Shown one piece after another: positions 33,895 through 47,925 of a stretch of DNA of 64,000 bases (its first letter is position 1; every line of letters starts with the position of its first letter). The position numbers were made by a program, and so were the translations under genes. This stretch comes from Neurospora intermedia (taxonomy: Eukaryota > Ascomycota > Sordariomycetes > Sordariales > Sordariaceae). Below the pieces are notes generated by a model that ran no database searches, was not told the DNA's origin, and was given only the letters and a program-made list of their open reading frames with translations. The stretch is taken from the NCBI GenBank assembly GCA_037102815.1, contig BTPP01000003.1, forward strand, positions 310,001 through 374,000, in the 5' to 3' direction.

Positions 33895-36463
33895 ATGTCC
33901 TCTTTGGCTTGGAGAAAGTTGGCTGCGGCGCCCACGGTGAGTGCTTTTTCCTGTTCATTCATCTGGACCTCGGTGCTGTTTCGCGTGCGCGCATTGGCAC
34001 CCTTGCAGAGCCGAGGAACAAAAGCGGGGAGAAATCAGGTCGTGAGGAGGAGGAGGAGGAGGAGGAGGAGGAGGAGAGAGAGAATGAAGCTCTTCGGGAT
34101 CTCCAGTCGCAGTATTAGAGAGACAGGAAGCGCAGCAGTCTACACCCACCGAGAGAAAAGAACATTGTCACTGACCAGAGTCTCGTCTTTAACAGCTCGC
34201 GCGTGCCGCCAGCAGAGTCCAGAACAGAGCCTTTTCCTCGACAAGGCCGGCCGGTGAGTCCGAAGCATCCCGTCCTCCCACCCTCCGATCTCCCCGTTCC
34301 GCCTTCCGCCGTCGCACGCACTGCGCTTCACGGATGCCACAAAGGGTACTATCTATGTTCACCCAAGGCTAACCGGCGATACCACAGCCCGCGTCATCGC
34401 TCCCGGTCCTCTCCGTGCTAAGGAGGCTTCTCCCCATCTCAGCAGCAAGTACCATGTCATCGTACGTGATATCCCATGCTATCCGATCACATGGAAAATC
34501 CCGCCAAAGAGGTGTTGACACAATCTCCCCTTTCCCAGGACCACGAGTACGACGCCATCGTTGTCGGTGCCGGCGGTGCCGGTCTCCGTGCCGCTTTCGG
34601 TCTCGCTGAGGCCGGCTTCAACACCGCCTGCATTTCCAAGCTCTTCCCCACCAGATCTCACACCGTCGCTGCCCAGGGTGGTATCAACGCTGCGCTCGGC
34701 AACATGCACGAGGATGACTGGAGGTGGCACATGTACGACACCGTCAAGGGCTCCGACTGGCTCGGTGACCAGGATGCTATCCACTACATGACCCGCGAGG
34801 CTCCCGCTTCCATTGTCGAGCTCGAGAACTACGGCTGCCCCTTCTCCCGTACCGAGGACGGCAAGATGTAAGTCTCTAACCCGGGAAACCGTGCTGTCCG
34901 GAGCGCCGGAGGATGATTGCTTACAAACTACCCTCTACAGCTACCAGCGTGCTTTCGGTGGTCAGTCCAAGGAGTTCGGCAAGGGTGGCCAGGCCTACCG
35001 CTGCTGCGCTGCTGCCGATCGTACCGGCCACGCTCTTCTCCACACCCTCTACGGCCAGTCTCTCCGCCACAACACCAACTACTTCATCGAGTACTTCGCC
35101 GTCGACCTGATCATGCAGGATGGTGAGTGCCGTGGTGTCCTCGCCTACAACCAGGAGGACGGCACCCTCCACCGTTTCCTCGCCAACAACACCGTCCTCG
35201 CCACCGGTGGATACGGACGCGCCTACTTCTCCTGCACTTCCGCCCACACCTGCACCGGTGACGGTTCCGCCATGGTTGCCCGTGCCGGTCTCCCTAACCA
35301 GGATCTCGAGTTCGTCCAGTTCCACCCTACCGGTATCTACGGCGCCGGCTGCTTGATCACCGAGGGTGCTCGTGGTGAGGGTGGTTACCTCCTCAACTCT
35401 GAGGGTGAGCGTTTCATGGAGCGTTATGCCCCTACCGCCAAGGATCTCGCCTCCCGTGATGTCGTTTCCCGCTCCATGACCATGGAGATCCGCGAGGGCC
35501 GTGGTGTCGGCCCCGAGAAGGACCACATCTACCTCCAGCTCAGCCATCTCCCTGCCGAGATTCTCGCCGAGCGTCTCCCCGGTATCTCTGAGACCGCCGG
35601 TATCTTCGCTGGTGTCGATGTCCGCAAGCAGCCCATCCCCGTCCTCCCCACTGTTCACTACAACATGGGTGGTATCCCCACTCGCTACACTGGTGAGGTT
35701 CTTACCGTTGATGAGCAGGGCAACGACAAGGTTGTCCCTGGTCTCTTCGCTTGCGGTGAGGCTGCTTCCGTCTCTGTCCACGGTGCTAACCGCCTTGGCG
35801 CCAACTCTCTTCTCGACTTGGTCGTCTTCGGCCGTGCCGTCTCCCACACCATCCGTGACAAGTTCACTCCTGGCTCCAAGCTGAAGCCCATTGAGGCCGA
35901 TGCCGGTTCCGAGTCCATCGAGGTCCTCGACAAGATCCGCACTTCCGACGGCCCCAAGAGCACCGCCGAGATCCGCCTCGCCATGCAGAAGACCATGCAG
36001 CGCGACGTCTCCGTCTTCCGTACCCAGGAGTCCCTTGACGAGGGTGTTGAGAAGATCACCCAGGTCGACCAGATGTTCGACCAGGTCGGCATTAAGGACC
36101 GCTCCATGATCTGGAACTCTGACCTCGTCGAGACCCTTGAGCTCCGCAACTTGCTCACTTGCGCGTAAGTGCCCCCCCGCGATGATTCAAAAAAATAAAA
36201 AATAAAAATTGGTGAATGGATACTGATGAGATTCCGAATACAGCACCCAGACTGCCGTCTCCGCCGCCAACCGCAAGGAATCTCGTGGTGCCCACGCCCG
36301 TGAGGATTACCCCGAGCGTGACGACAAGAACTGGATGAAGCACACCCTCTCTTGGCAGAAGCAGCCCCACGGCAAGATCGAGCTCGGTTACCGCCGTGTC
36401 ATTGACACGACCCTTGACGAGAAGGAGTGCCCTCCTGTTCCTCCTTTCAAGCGTGTCTACTAA
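33895..36463 (+). CDS. sdh1: Succinate dehydrogenase flavoprotein subunit, mitochondrial (complex II SdhA)
   Basis: This subunit oxidises succinate to fumarate in the TCA cycle and passes electrons via covalent FAD to the iron-sulfur subunit of complex II. Six exons give 648 residues: 33895-33936, 34196-34253, 34388-34461, 34539-34867, 34941-36164 and 36244-36463. The N-terminus ([20 protein letters not shown] and on) is Arg-rich without acids, a mitochondrial presequence spread over the first three small exons. The dinucleotide fold is [15 protein letters not shown], and the FAD-linking His lies in [11 protein letters not shown]. Substrate and catalytic residues sit in [13 protein letters not shown] and EGARGEGG. 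The C-terminus ends PPFKRVY. Codons are strongly C-ending. A (GAG)n tract lies in intron 1. Length matches the family. Confidence 0.97.
34043..34076. repeat. (GAG)n microsatellite in sdh1 intron 1
   Basis: About 11 GAG units lie within the first intron of sdh1, followed by a GA-rich run. In an unspliced transcript it would read as poly-Glu, poly-Arg or poly-Gly, depending on frame. Confidence 0.9.
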
Positions 36464-37670
36464 AGAACTCAACGACTGCGCGATTTTATGATACGAATTC
36501 GATAATGGAGTCGTGTTTTATCCGCTGAAGAAAAGGCATTCTTCATGAGTTATAACCTCACATGGTGCCATTGTCGGAGTCGGTCCGGTCGGTCGATGTT
36601 TTTCTATGATCACAGGTGGTGGTGCAACATACGAAATTATCAACAAAAGACGTTAACAAATCCGCCAAAAAGCTCTCCTGATACTTCGCTAAACGGGGTG
36701 CGATATCAATGGAGCCCTTGGCTGAGTTGGTAGGCGCGGTTGGTTTTTTTCTACGTGCTTTGCGACTGTCCATGTGTGCGTCCATTGTACAGGTTTTTGG
36801 GAAAGAAAGAAGCATACATGAATATTGCATATAGCCCGGGATGGAAGGGAAGGTAGGAAACGACAAGCGAGGGTTCGTTGGAAAAGAAGAACAACCCGGA
36901 ATCAAGGGTCCTAAATCGGGTGGTCAGGCCTCAACGGTTGGACGAATACCCTAAATTTTGCTCTCGACCAACTTTGGATTATGGTTATCATACCTTAGAC
37001 GCAGTCGAGAGAGAGACACAGAGAGAGGTGGAAAGATCGAAAGAAAGGAGGAAAGAAGGGTGGTTGAAAGGATTGCATGTGGATGTAAGCAAGCTTAGAT
37101 ACTGTAGTCTTGTTCATAACTTTAACGGGCTTTTTTTTTTCTTCGCGACGAAGATCTGATTCGTTACCACTAATGTAATTGACTCTTCCGACGACGATTG
37201 ATCATTTGACGCTCTGATTATCTCCGGCATGTACCCTTGTGGTTCGCCGAAGACAACAGTCGTCGGGAATGGGTTGGAATTCAACTACCCCTTTTTCTCT
37301 GGGTATAAAACCCGAGGAGCTGAGGAATGTCACTTCTACATGTCAGGCGTTTTTTAAGGGTGATGTAACAACCGTTTTGAAATATCAATCTCAAGAAGCT
37401 AACCGCTGAGAACATACAGACATCAGAATTATAATAGCTGTCTACCGACAGGCAATACCGACATGAACCCAACGCCTGAACACCATGCGCTTAACCATTG
37501 TGCAATAGCTTCGTTACGAACCTCTCGCCCTTCGGAATAATCCAAGTATCTCGTTAACCGATCGGTCCCGTCTTATCGCGGATACAGTGATCTCGCACCC
37601 TCCTCGGTTAACATGTCTTTTCCCTTTGGTCCAACTCTCGACTTACCAACACCATCCTCAAGCTCCTCCC
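36464..37670. other. Convergent gap between sdh1 and the luciferase-domain gene
   Basis: This holds two 3' flanks. On the minus strand near 37440-37530 there is a tRNA-like fragment with a D-arm-like GCACAATGGTTAAGCGC and a T-arm-like GGTTCATG, but it is not a complete cloverleaf. No gene is called. Confidence 0.5.
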
Positions 37671-38878
37671 TCAATTTGAAGCCTTGACAGACTCTGGCAC
37701 GATCTCAACCTTCTCGCAAGCGGTATACCAAATCGCCGCCTCGATGATCTTGCAAACGATTCGTAGGTCGTTTTCATCTGTTCACGCCACACAGTCTTCT
37801 TGTCAGCCCATCCATCCCAATCTCCATCTCTGTTGGGCCACACACAAAACAAGATCATAGGGATTATGTACTCACCTCTAGGTGCATAAACCATAGTAAA
37901 GGTCTCCGGCACCGGACTCCTCACTGGCCACCACCACCACCACCACCAAGAAGATTCCCCCTTTTCCCCCCCTTTTCCACCAGAAGTACCACCACCACCA
38001 CCACCACCACGACGATGACCCCTCGTCGACCAAGCCATAGGATGTCTTTCCCCCCACCCCTTCTCCAACACCTCCTTGATATCATCCGGATGCAGATTCG
38101 TGTGCATGCTCCTGTCAGAATGCGTATGGATATGGCAGATCTCCCCGTTCCCACAGACGTTTACGGGGTGGCGCGAGAACAAGGCGAACCCGTGTTTTTC
38201 TAGGCAAGACGTGGCGGTGACGAATTGATTCGGGTGTCGGTGCGCAAGAGACTCGAGCGAGCTGCGCAGCGCGTTGTAGATGGGGAGGGGGCCGGCCTGG
38301 TTGAGTTGTCTTTGCGGGGCGAGGCCGGCGACGGAGGGGCGCGGGCCGGGGCGGTAGGGGAGACCACCGCAGGAGGAGGAGGATGCCTTGTCGTTGTTGT
38401 TGTCGTTGTGCCCGGTGGGATCATTGGTATTGTTATTATTATGATTATTATGATTGATGGCCAGGATCCCCGCAGAGGGAAGCTGACTAGGGTCCCTCTC
38501 CGGCGCCTGCAACGGGTCGCGGATGGTGAACAAGCGATAAAAAGTCAGCCGGGCGTAGCCCGCCGGCGTCGGGGGTGTCCCGCCGGGGCCGAGCTTGAGA
38601 AAGTTGAGATAGTCGTTGTGGATGAGCAGCATGATGGGCACGGAGATGATGGTGGCTTCGAGCAGAGCGCGGTGCACAAAGTGCATCCCCAGGACGGTCA
38701 GGATGGAAACGGCGAGGAGGGCGGAGGCGTCTAGGGTTATGTAGAAGGGGTCTTGCCGGATTACCATGTTAACTTGAGAGGAGGTCGCTGTCACGGGCTC
38801 GTCGGAGGATGAGGAGGAGGTTGGTTGGGAGAAGGCAGAAGGCATCTTTGGGGTTTCGGAGGTTACTGTGAGAGACAT
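37671..38878 (-). CDS. Membrane-anchored luciferase-domain protein (PF17648 type) with homopolymer inserts
   Basis: Exons 38878-37876 and 37777-37671 join in an Asp codon and give 369 residues. After a Ser/Thr-rich start, residues about 45-90 contain hydrophobic segments (LLAVSILTVLGMHFVH and ATIISVPIMLLIHNDY). The conserved domain carries EICHIHTHSDRSMH, EVLEKGWGERHPMAW and FTMVYAPRDENDL, the pattern I recall for the fungal/bacterial family called luciferase domain. That name does not imply light emission here, and the biochemical role is unknown. The domain is interrupted by an Asn/His-rich insert near residue 145 and by an insert with a Gly8 run and then a Trp7 run just before FTMVYAPR. 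Without the intron the frame would end in an unrelated tail, while splicing restores the domain end (RIVCKIIEAAIWY), which supports the model. Confidence 0.85.
37928..37948. repeat. (CCA)7 tract coding Trp7 on the minus strand
   Basis: Seven perfect CCA units, read as TGG codons by the luciferase-domain gene. A second tract of the same repeat near 37987-38011 is read one frame off as Gly codons. Confidence 0.95.
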
Positions 38879-41512
38879 TTTTTGGAGTGGCAGTTGGCGA
38901 CTGAGGTCGTCGTCGCTGTTCTCGGTGGGAGTTCAGTAAAGGTGGATGGATGTGTTTTAGAGGTCCAAAGACCAAAGGGCTTTGATCGTCCTCTTGGACT
39001 GTTGTTGGTGGTCTCAGTAACAATGGTTGAGAAATGCAGAGTTTGGCTGGGCGACAGCAGCTTTTTGTATGACGAAGGGAATGCGAGTGATCAAGCGAAG
39101 GCTGTACTGTACCTACAGGTGCACAGACGGGTGTGATGCGTTACTTCGTTACATGAAAAGACGTGCAGTCGGGATGCAAGTCCTTTGCGCAGCCTGTTAT
39201 GCGGCGGGTAGTGGTGGTGCTGATGATGATGCCCAACCAGATAGAAGTCTTATATCACAGCTCCGACAGAGTTGAAGTGAGACTCGATGTGATGGCTAGT
39301 AGCCCTTGTGAGATGAGATATCGGCGAGCACGTGCCGGATGCCTAATAGCAATAAGGACAGACAGTCGAACGTGCACGATATTGTATTGAACAAAGAAGA
39401 AAGACAAGACGAAAAATCCCACTGACAGCACTGCATATCAAGGCATACCGTATCCTACCTTTGTGAAGGATAAATGAAGGGCGAAGTCACCATCAACCAT
39501 GTAACCCCACCCAGGCCAAGGATAATATAGATTGCGCGACTAGTTATATCGTACCTCTGGTGTGCAGTGTCCTACTAATAGGCGTAGATAACAAGTTGGC
39601 GGCATCCGCTCTTCTTCAAATCTGCTGTTTCTTGTCACATCGTAGAGAGAACCTTTCGACGTTCGGACTGACATACTAGACTGGTTGGTTCGGGTAAAGT
39701 GCCTCCACCTACATCATAATATCGCTTTATGATGTATCTGCCCGTTTAGGGCTGGGTACGTTGTGGTCTGAACCGTGTTTGAAATGTTATTTTTGTATAA
39801 TTTGTCCATACTTCCCGCTACCTCGAGTGACAGAGTGTTGAGAGTATGGTATCAGACAAAAGAGACCGTTAAGCACTTTGATTGAGGATGGCATGTCTAA
39901 AATCAAATTACTTCAAAGAGAGTACTCAATCATGTCGTCGGACCGAGTGGTTCGGTGATATACCTCTTGACGGCCAACGGTATGACTGAGGAAAACCCTC
40001 GTTTGCTGGTAATCTCGATGATATGACGTCTGCGGGGTGCCAACGGGAGGGAGGGCTATTCGATGGTTGGTATAGAAACCACGGCTCACACAATTAGTTT
40101 CAACGTTCTGGATTTGTGGATGCTCTGGAAGACCGGACCTCAAACGGCTGCCTCAACCCAGTGGCATAGAATGTCTCATGCCCCTGGTTACCTTTCAGTG
40201 GAACATTCCTAACCGTCTATCCCGCATAGAGGTAGCGTGGCAGAGTCTCAGACTGAAGGATTTTATAATGATGAACCTCCGCATTTCAGACTCAAGCCCA
40301 ACTCTAACCTGAAGTTGGGGTGGGAGTGGTCAGCAGGACTGTTCCTTCGTCCTTGGCTTCTCCTCAAACCTCATTTATGACTTTGCAGGAATCAAGCCGG
40401 CCTGGGTATGCCAAGCACACCATCACGAAGCAAATATTAGATTCAATATCCGAATTCGAGCATCGGTAGTGTGAGGAATGCGAATGTCGTCGTCGTCCGA
40501 AGGCTGAAACGAGTCGTCGTCGTTAGGTTATCATTCTCCATGAGTCGACGTCATCCGTGGACCCAGCTCGTGGACAACATGGATTCGCTAGGTGACTGCG
40601 ATTGGACGGCACTGCTTCTACCCCACTTCAGGTGACACCCTCACGACCCTGAAGTCGTCGAATCTTCATCTTCATTCTCTCTTCAGAGGTTCAGACAATG
40701 GAGTTTCACACTCACCAATAGCAGCACAAACCGCCAAATATCTGGCGTACATGTCAACACCCAGTCGATATAGTATGACAAAGAACGCCTAGAAGAAACA
40801 CACCCTATCAACACTGCGGGATAGGGACAACATTCTGTCATGGCTAGAGACTCCTTGTCCTCTTCCTTCTGATGGGCTGAGCCGTCGAGGTCGTGGAACT
40901 CGAGACCAACCTCCCAAGATCAGATGCTGGTGGTTTAGGTGCGATTCGATTCGCATATCATGCCTCCGTTCCACAAGTAAAAACGCGTTGCTCAACGGCA
41001 AACGGACGCATCGATGTCTTCGCCCGCGTCAAAACACTGCAGCCACCACAGCCAATCAATGCGGGGTCTCCGCACGAAAACGCCAAGGTTAACCGGGATG
41101 CAGGACCAGCCTCCTAGAACTCTCCGTCGCTGGATGCACCTTTCGGAAGAGGAACGCGATTTTTTATGATCAGTTCAACATTTCCAAAAGCGTGTATTTA
41201 CTTGTACAGGCTATTTTTATTCGGGGTTGTCAGTTAGCGATAATCCAGAATCCAGTACACGACATCCAACGCGACAGGACCCGGCGTCTGCTAGTTCCAC
41301 CCTAGGCGCATTCCTTAGCCGACTTGCAAAGCTTCTTTTATTCTTCAAGGTTTCGCGATCGAGCCAGGCATATGTACGCCTCTACGGTTTGCGACAGACG
41401 GTGTTAACTGTGAGGAAACATCTCATCGAGCTATGGTTTGCTTTCCGTCTCGGAAGCCCTGAGCCTGACACTGTTATCTATCCTATGTAGTATCCCAGTT
41501 CCCATTTCCACC
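38879..41512. other. Divergent intergenic region, no gene supported
   Basis: About 2.6 kb between divergent genes. No frame of interest, no tRNA and no repeat beyond short simple stretches. It presumably contains both promoters. Confidence 0.5.
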
Positions 41513-44173
41513 ATGGGGCTAAGTAACCTCAACCCGCTGCGGTCGCGCGATGCGAAACGTCCCAAGTTGCCCATGCACAAGCAGCTGAACCCTACAAGCT
41601 CATCATCACCTACGAAGGAACGTTACTCCGATGTCGATGGTTCTTCGGACGATTACTCCTCCGGTGATTCCTCCGATGACTTTTCACGATCCAGACCTGA
41701 CCCTCGACGGTCTCGACATGCCTCCTCCTCCGCTTCCTCGAACTCCGTACTGATGGCGCAAAGGCTGTCGCCCACCTCCCAGCGCCGCTCCCCTCGAAGA
41801 CATCTCTACAGACTACCAAACAAGGTTATACGAGTGTTGTGTATCGCCTTGATCACGACCATTGTCGTCTTCATCTTCGGTCTCGTACGAGCAAGCCAGA
41901 TGGAAAACAGAAGGATAGCTGAAGGGAAGGTCGAGAAAAAGCCACCACCTCCTCCGCCGTGGGAAAACTTCAAGTTTCTTACCCGATACTATGGCGGACT
42001 CAAGACATTGGTACCTGTTGAGGAAAATGTGCCCCAATATCCCAGGTTTGAAGATGAAGCTCCCTACAATGCAAGTGCGCCCTCCGCACAGGAGGAAGGG
42101 GACAAGTCTGGCAAGAGAGAGACTGCAGAAGGCTCATCAGCGGCAACCAAGACCATACCACCAAGCAAGTCATTCATGGACCATCCGGGTTCGGTTGTTC
42201 CAAACAGCCGTCAAGGATTCCAGGAGTGTTTCCTCGACGAACAGAAATCGATACGGATTCCCCCAATCCAATACTACGATGGCCGCCCCAGTGGATTTCC
42301 GGATAATGTTGTCGGCTCCTACGAGCTTCTTTCTCTTCCCGAAGACATCTGCTTCGACCGATTCGGCAGATATGGCCCGTATGGCTATGGCTATTCGGTC
42401 AAGACAGGAGGCCTGGGTGTTGGCGAGCACGGCGACCGAGTTGGAGCTGATGAGGTCTGGAAATCGACCAAACAGGTGGATTGGAGCAGCAACATCGACT
42501 GGGCTGAAGCTCAACGGCAGTGCTTTAAAGCCAATGAAGGCCGTTACAAGCCAGTTGCAGCACATAAGAACCCTCTTCAAGGCTTCTATATCCAGGAGCA
42601 AGACGGAAAATCAGAACTGAAGACCAGAGCGGACGTCCAATCCTCCGAGATGACGGCTACTACAAAGCCTGCCGGAGAGAAAGAAAACGGGTCCGCCACA
42701 CCTGAAGTACCCAAACCAAAGGGCGATGTTCCCCGGTCCGCCCTTGTTATCAGAGCCTGGGACGAGATCGACTGGAACGCCGAGAAGATTCTCAATCTTC
42801 GCGCCCTTGTGGCCGAACTGTCTCTCGCCTCTGGCGGTCGCTACGATGTACATCTCTTGGTACAGGTACGCAATGACGGACAGAATCCCGTCTGGGCCGA
42901 CGACGAGGCCTACCAAAAACGTATCAACGACACCATCCCCGCAGAATTCCGTGGTATGGTAACTTTGTGGTCTGAGACCCAAATGCTCGCCATCTATCAG
43001 GGTGTCCGCGACCTGTGGACCAAGGGCCCTGACCTGCCTGTCCATGGTTCCTATCGTGGCTTGCAGATGGCTATGCAATACTTTGCCTATAAGCACCCCG
43101 AGTATGAACACTTTTGGCAATGGGAAATGGACATCCGCTATACCGGCCATTACTACGACCTGCTATCCAAGCTGGAGGCTTGGGCCAAAGAGCAGCCGCG
43201 CAAGGGCTTGTGGGAGCGCAACGCGCGGTTCTATATGCCGTACGTGCACGGCACCTGGGACGACTTCAAGCAGATGGCGCGTGTGCAAACCGAGCACGGC
43301 ATCGTCGGCGCCGACAACATCTGGGACAACGCCATCAAGAAGGGCGGTAACAAGGACAAACAAGAATCGCCCAACCAAGTGAAAACTAAGGGCGAGAAGA
43401 GCGTCTGGGGTCCGGAGCGGCCCAAGGACGAGAAGGACTGGTTCGAGCACGATCGGGATCCCGTCCCGCCCACCAGCTACGAGCGCGACAAGTACGCCTG
43501 GGGCGTCGGCGAAGAAGCCGACCTAATCACGCTCAACCCCATCTTCAACCCGGAGGGCACCACCTGGGAGCTAGCCGACGACATCACGGGCTACAACGAA
43601 ACAAGCAACATTGGCAAGCCGCCACGGCGCGCCCAGATCATCACTGCGAGCCGCATGTCCCGCCGCCTGCTGCTTACCATGCACCGCGAGACGGCCTTCA
43701 AGAAGCACCATGCCTTCCCCGAGATGTGGCCGGCCACGGTCGCGCTCCACCACGGCTACAAGGCTGTCTTTGCCCCTCACCCACTGTTCGTCGACCGCGA
43801 GTGGCCAACCGAGTACATGGCGCACATCCTCAACGGCGGGCGCAACGGGGCCTCGGGCGGGTCGAGGACGTCCGTGTTTGGTAACCGCGAGCATAACATG
43901 AGAGGCCTGACATGGTTTTATAATGCCGGGTTCTCAGCTAACCTGTATAAGCGGTGGTTGGGGCTCAAGATCAATAATGATGGTGGGGAGCAGTTCGAGC
44001 TGAGGCCGGATAATAGCGCGGATGACCAGACGGTGTCGACGATGCGCGGCGGCGAGGGGAGGATGTGTCTGCCGCCAATGTTGTTGCATCCGGTCAAGGA
44101 CGTTGTGTTGCCGGTTGAGCAGGAGGCGGAGGAGGCCAAGGTCACGATCCCAGAGTCGGATCCGTCTGCTTGA
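41513..44173 (+). CDS. DUF3405 type II membrane protein (probable Golgi glycosyltransferase-like)
   Basis: A single-exon protein of 886 residues from the ATG at 41513 (MGLSNLNPLRSRD, context CACCATGG). The same frame extends upstream without an ATG start. Residues 1-100 are Ser/Asp/Arg-rich cytosolic tail. A signal anchor lies near 104-127 (VIRVLCIALITTIVVFIFGLV), then a Pro-rich stem and a large lumenal domain. I recognise the DUF3405 family from VIRAWDEIDWNAEKILNLRAL, FWQWEMDIRYTGHYYDLL, RMSRRLLLTMHRE and ALHHGYKAVFAPHPLF. The order of anchor, stem and domain resembles Golgi glycosyltransferases, but no activity is established by sequence alone. The convergent p24 gene ends 448 bases away. 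Confidence 0.9.
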   Translation: MGLSNLNPLRSRDAKRPKLPMHKQLNPTSSSSPTKERYSDVDGSSDDYSSGDSSDDFSRSRPDPRRSRHASSSASSNSVLMAQRLSPTSQRRSPRRHLYRLPNKVIRVLCIALITTIVVFIFGLVRASQMENRRIAEGKVEKKPPPPPPWENFKFLTRYYGGLKTLVPVEENVPQYPRFEDEAPYNASAPSAQEEGDKSGKRETAEGSSAATKTIPPSKSFMDHPGSVVPNSRQGFQECFLDEQKSIRIPPIQYYDGRPSGFPDNVVGSYELLSLPEDICFDRFGRYGPYGYGYSVKTGGLGVGEHGDRVGADEVWKSTKQVDWSSNIDWAEAQRQCFKANEGRYKPVAAHKNPLQGFYIQEQDGKSELKTRADVQSSEMTATTKPAGEKENGSATPEVPKPKGDVPRSALVIRAWDEIDWNAEKILNLRALVAELSLASGGRYDVHLLVQVRNDGQNPVWADDEAYQKRINDTIPAEFRGMVTLWSETQMLAIYQGVRDLWTKGPDLPVHGSYRGLQMAMQYFAYKHPEYEHFWQWEMDIRYTGHYYDLLSKLEAWAKEQPRKGLWERNARFYMPYVHGTWDDFKQMARVQTEHGIVGADNIWDNAIKKGGNKDKQESPNQVKTKGEKSVWGPERPKDEKDWFEHDRDPVPPTSYERDKYAWGVGEEADLITLNPIFNPEGTTWELADDITGYNETSNIGKPPRRAQIITASRMSRRLLLTMHRETAFKKHHAFPEMWPATVALHHGYKAVFAPHPLFVDREWPTEYMAHILNGGRNGASGGSRTSVFGNREHNMRGLTWFYNAGFSANLYKRWLGLKINNDGGEQFELRPDNSADDQTVSTMRGGEGRMCLPPMLLHPVKDVVLPVEQEAEEAKVTIPESDPSA

Positions 44174-44620
44174 ATGTTTTGCTTGTTTATTTCGTTGAGC
44201 GGCGTTTGGGCGATATGTCTATTGATAACTCTGCTTTGGCCTCGAGTGTCTTGAGTTTGAAGAAGCTTTAAACAGGTTAGGGGTGGCGTTGGTGAATATG
44301 ACCTAGATAGCAATGCATCATGCAGTAATGTTAGACATAGAATCGAGGAATGGAAGATATCTTTCTCCGGGACATCTTGAATACATAGTTCACATGCGTG
44401 AGACACGCTAGCTTTTCGTCGTCATGTAAGAGGCAGTTCCATTATCATATCATTTGTTTTCGTATCCCCATCCGGCTGACCCATTCCAAGCGCCCAAATA
44501 TAAATGGTTCCCAAAGCAACTTGTTCAATAAAGCGGCTTAAGTATTATGAAATTGTTGTTGTTATTGATGAGGGGGGGGGGGGTATTCCATCCGATGGGG
44601 AGGCAGTCTCGGGGCCCAGT
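44174..44620. other. Convergent 3' gap with G12 run
   Basis: A short shared 3' region between the DUF3405 gene and the p24 gene. It contains an uninterrupted run of 12 G at 44572-44583 just beyond the p24 stop, a possible G-rich structure in the antisense direction of that transcript. Confidence 0.6.
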
Positions 44621-45498
44621 TCAGATAACCCGCTTGACCTAGATCAGGAGTTCAGGGGTTAGCTCTTCAGTCCTAGCCGTGTCTCCTACCTAGCCTTCTT
44701 CTTCTTCCTCTCCCTTCCTGCCAGAGTCTTTGAAGGAGTTGTCAACATACCTCAAAGAACCTCTTCAACCACCAGACTTGGAACAGGGACTCGCCCACCA
44801 CGACGCCAACGATAAACAGGTTCCACCACTTGACGCGGGCGTTGGTGCTCTCGGCCGTGTTACGGTGGGTGCGCTCGCGCACGACAATGTAGCTCTGCTC
44901 GTCCTTGACCATCTCCAACATCTCCGACAGCTTGCGCACCTCAACCTCGAGTGGGTCCTGGGGCGCGTCCGCCTCGGAAATGTACACGATGCCGTGCACG
45001 TTGAACGAAACCTCCTTGGTGTTGGCGCCCCAGTGCTCGTTGCCGAAGCAATACACATACTTGCCGTCGTGCTTGGCCTCGAACGAGAAATCGCCGTTGG
45101 ATATAGACTTTTCAAAGGTCTCGTATTGGTTTAGGGGGTTGGTGATCTATGCATCGACCGCTGTTAGCTTCTCTGTTGCAGGCTTCTTTCTTGGTTCTTG
45201 TTCGGTGTCTGGTCTAAGAATCGATGATCGATGATGATGATGAACAGTAGATTGGCGGTCGGGCTACGTGGGGATAGGTGATACGAAGGGGACGACGCAC
45301 CCAGAAATCGATGTCGAGGTTACCGGCGCTGCCAAACTCGCGGTCGCCGACCTGGAAGGTCACCGTCATCTTGTCATCGCGATGGAGGTTCTCGTGGAAG
45401 CATTCGCGGCCGTGGGCGGGAAGGACGATGTTGTGAGCGGCGGCGGCGCCGAACAAGCTGGCCGAGAGCAGCAGCTTAGCTGCTGTGAGGAACTGCAT
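44621..45498 (-). CDS. emp24: Emp24/p24 family ER-Golgi cargo receptor (p24 beta, TMED2-like)
   Basis: p24 proteins cycle between ER and Golgi in COPII and COPI vesicles and help export GPI-anchored proteins. Exons 45498-45301, 45146-44751 and 44638-44621 give 203 residues. The signal peptide is about residues 1-21 (MQFLTAAKLLLSASLFGAAAA). The lumenal GOLD domain has the conserved Cys pair, one in GRECFHEN and one in KYVYCFGNEHWG. A coiled-coil stalk is followed by the membrane span WWNLFIVGVVVGESLFQV and the cytosolic tail WLKRFFEVKRVI. That tail has the FF (COPII) and basic/hydrophobic (COPI) signals of the TMED2 class. The last exon is only 18 bases (VKRVI and stop) and was found by looking for the expected tail; without it the protein would end FFEVC. 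Confidence 0.93.

Positions 45499-47925
<2,427 letters not shown>

Noticed and set aside
37440-37530. tRNA-like fragment on the minus strand
   Set aside because: D-arm-like and T-arm-like pieces are present, but the anticodon arm is too short and the acceptor ends do not pair. At most a decayed tRNA relic.
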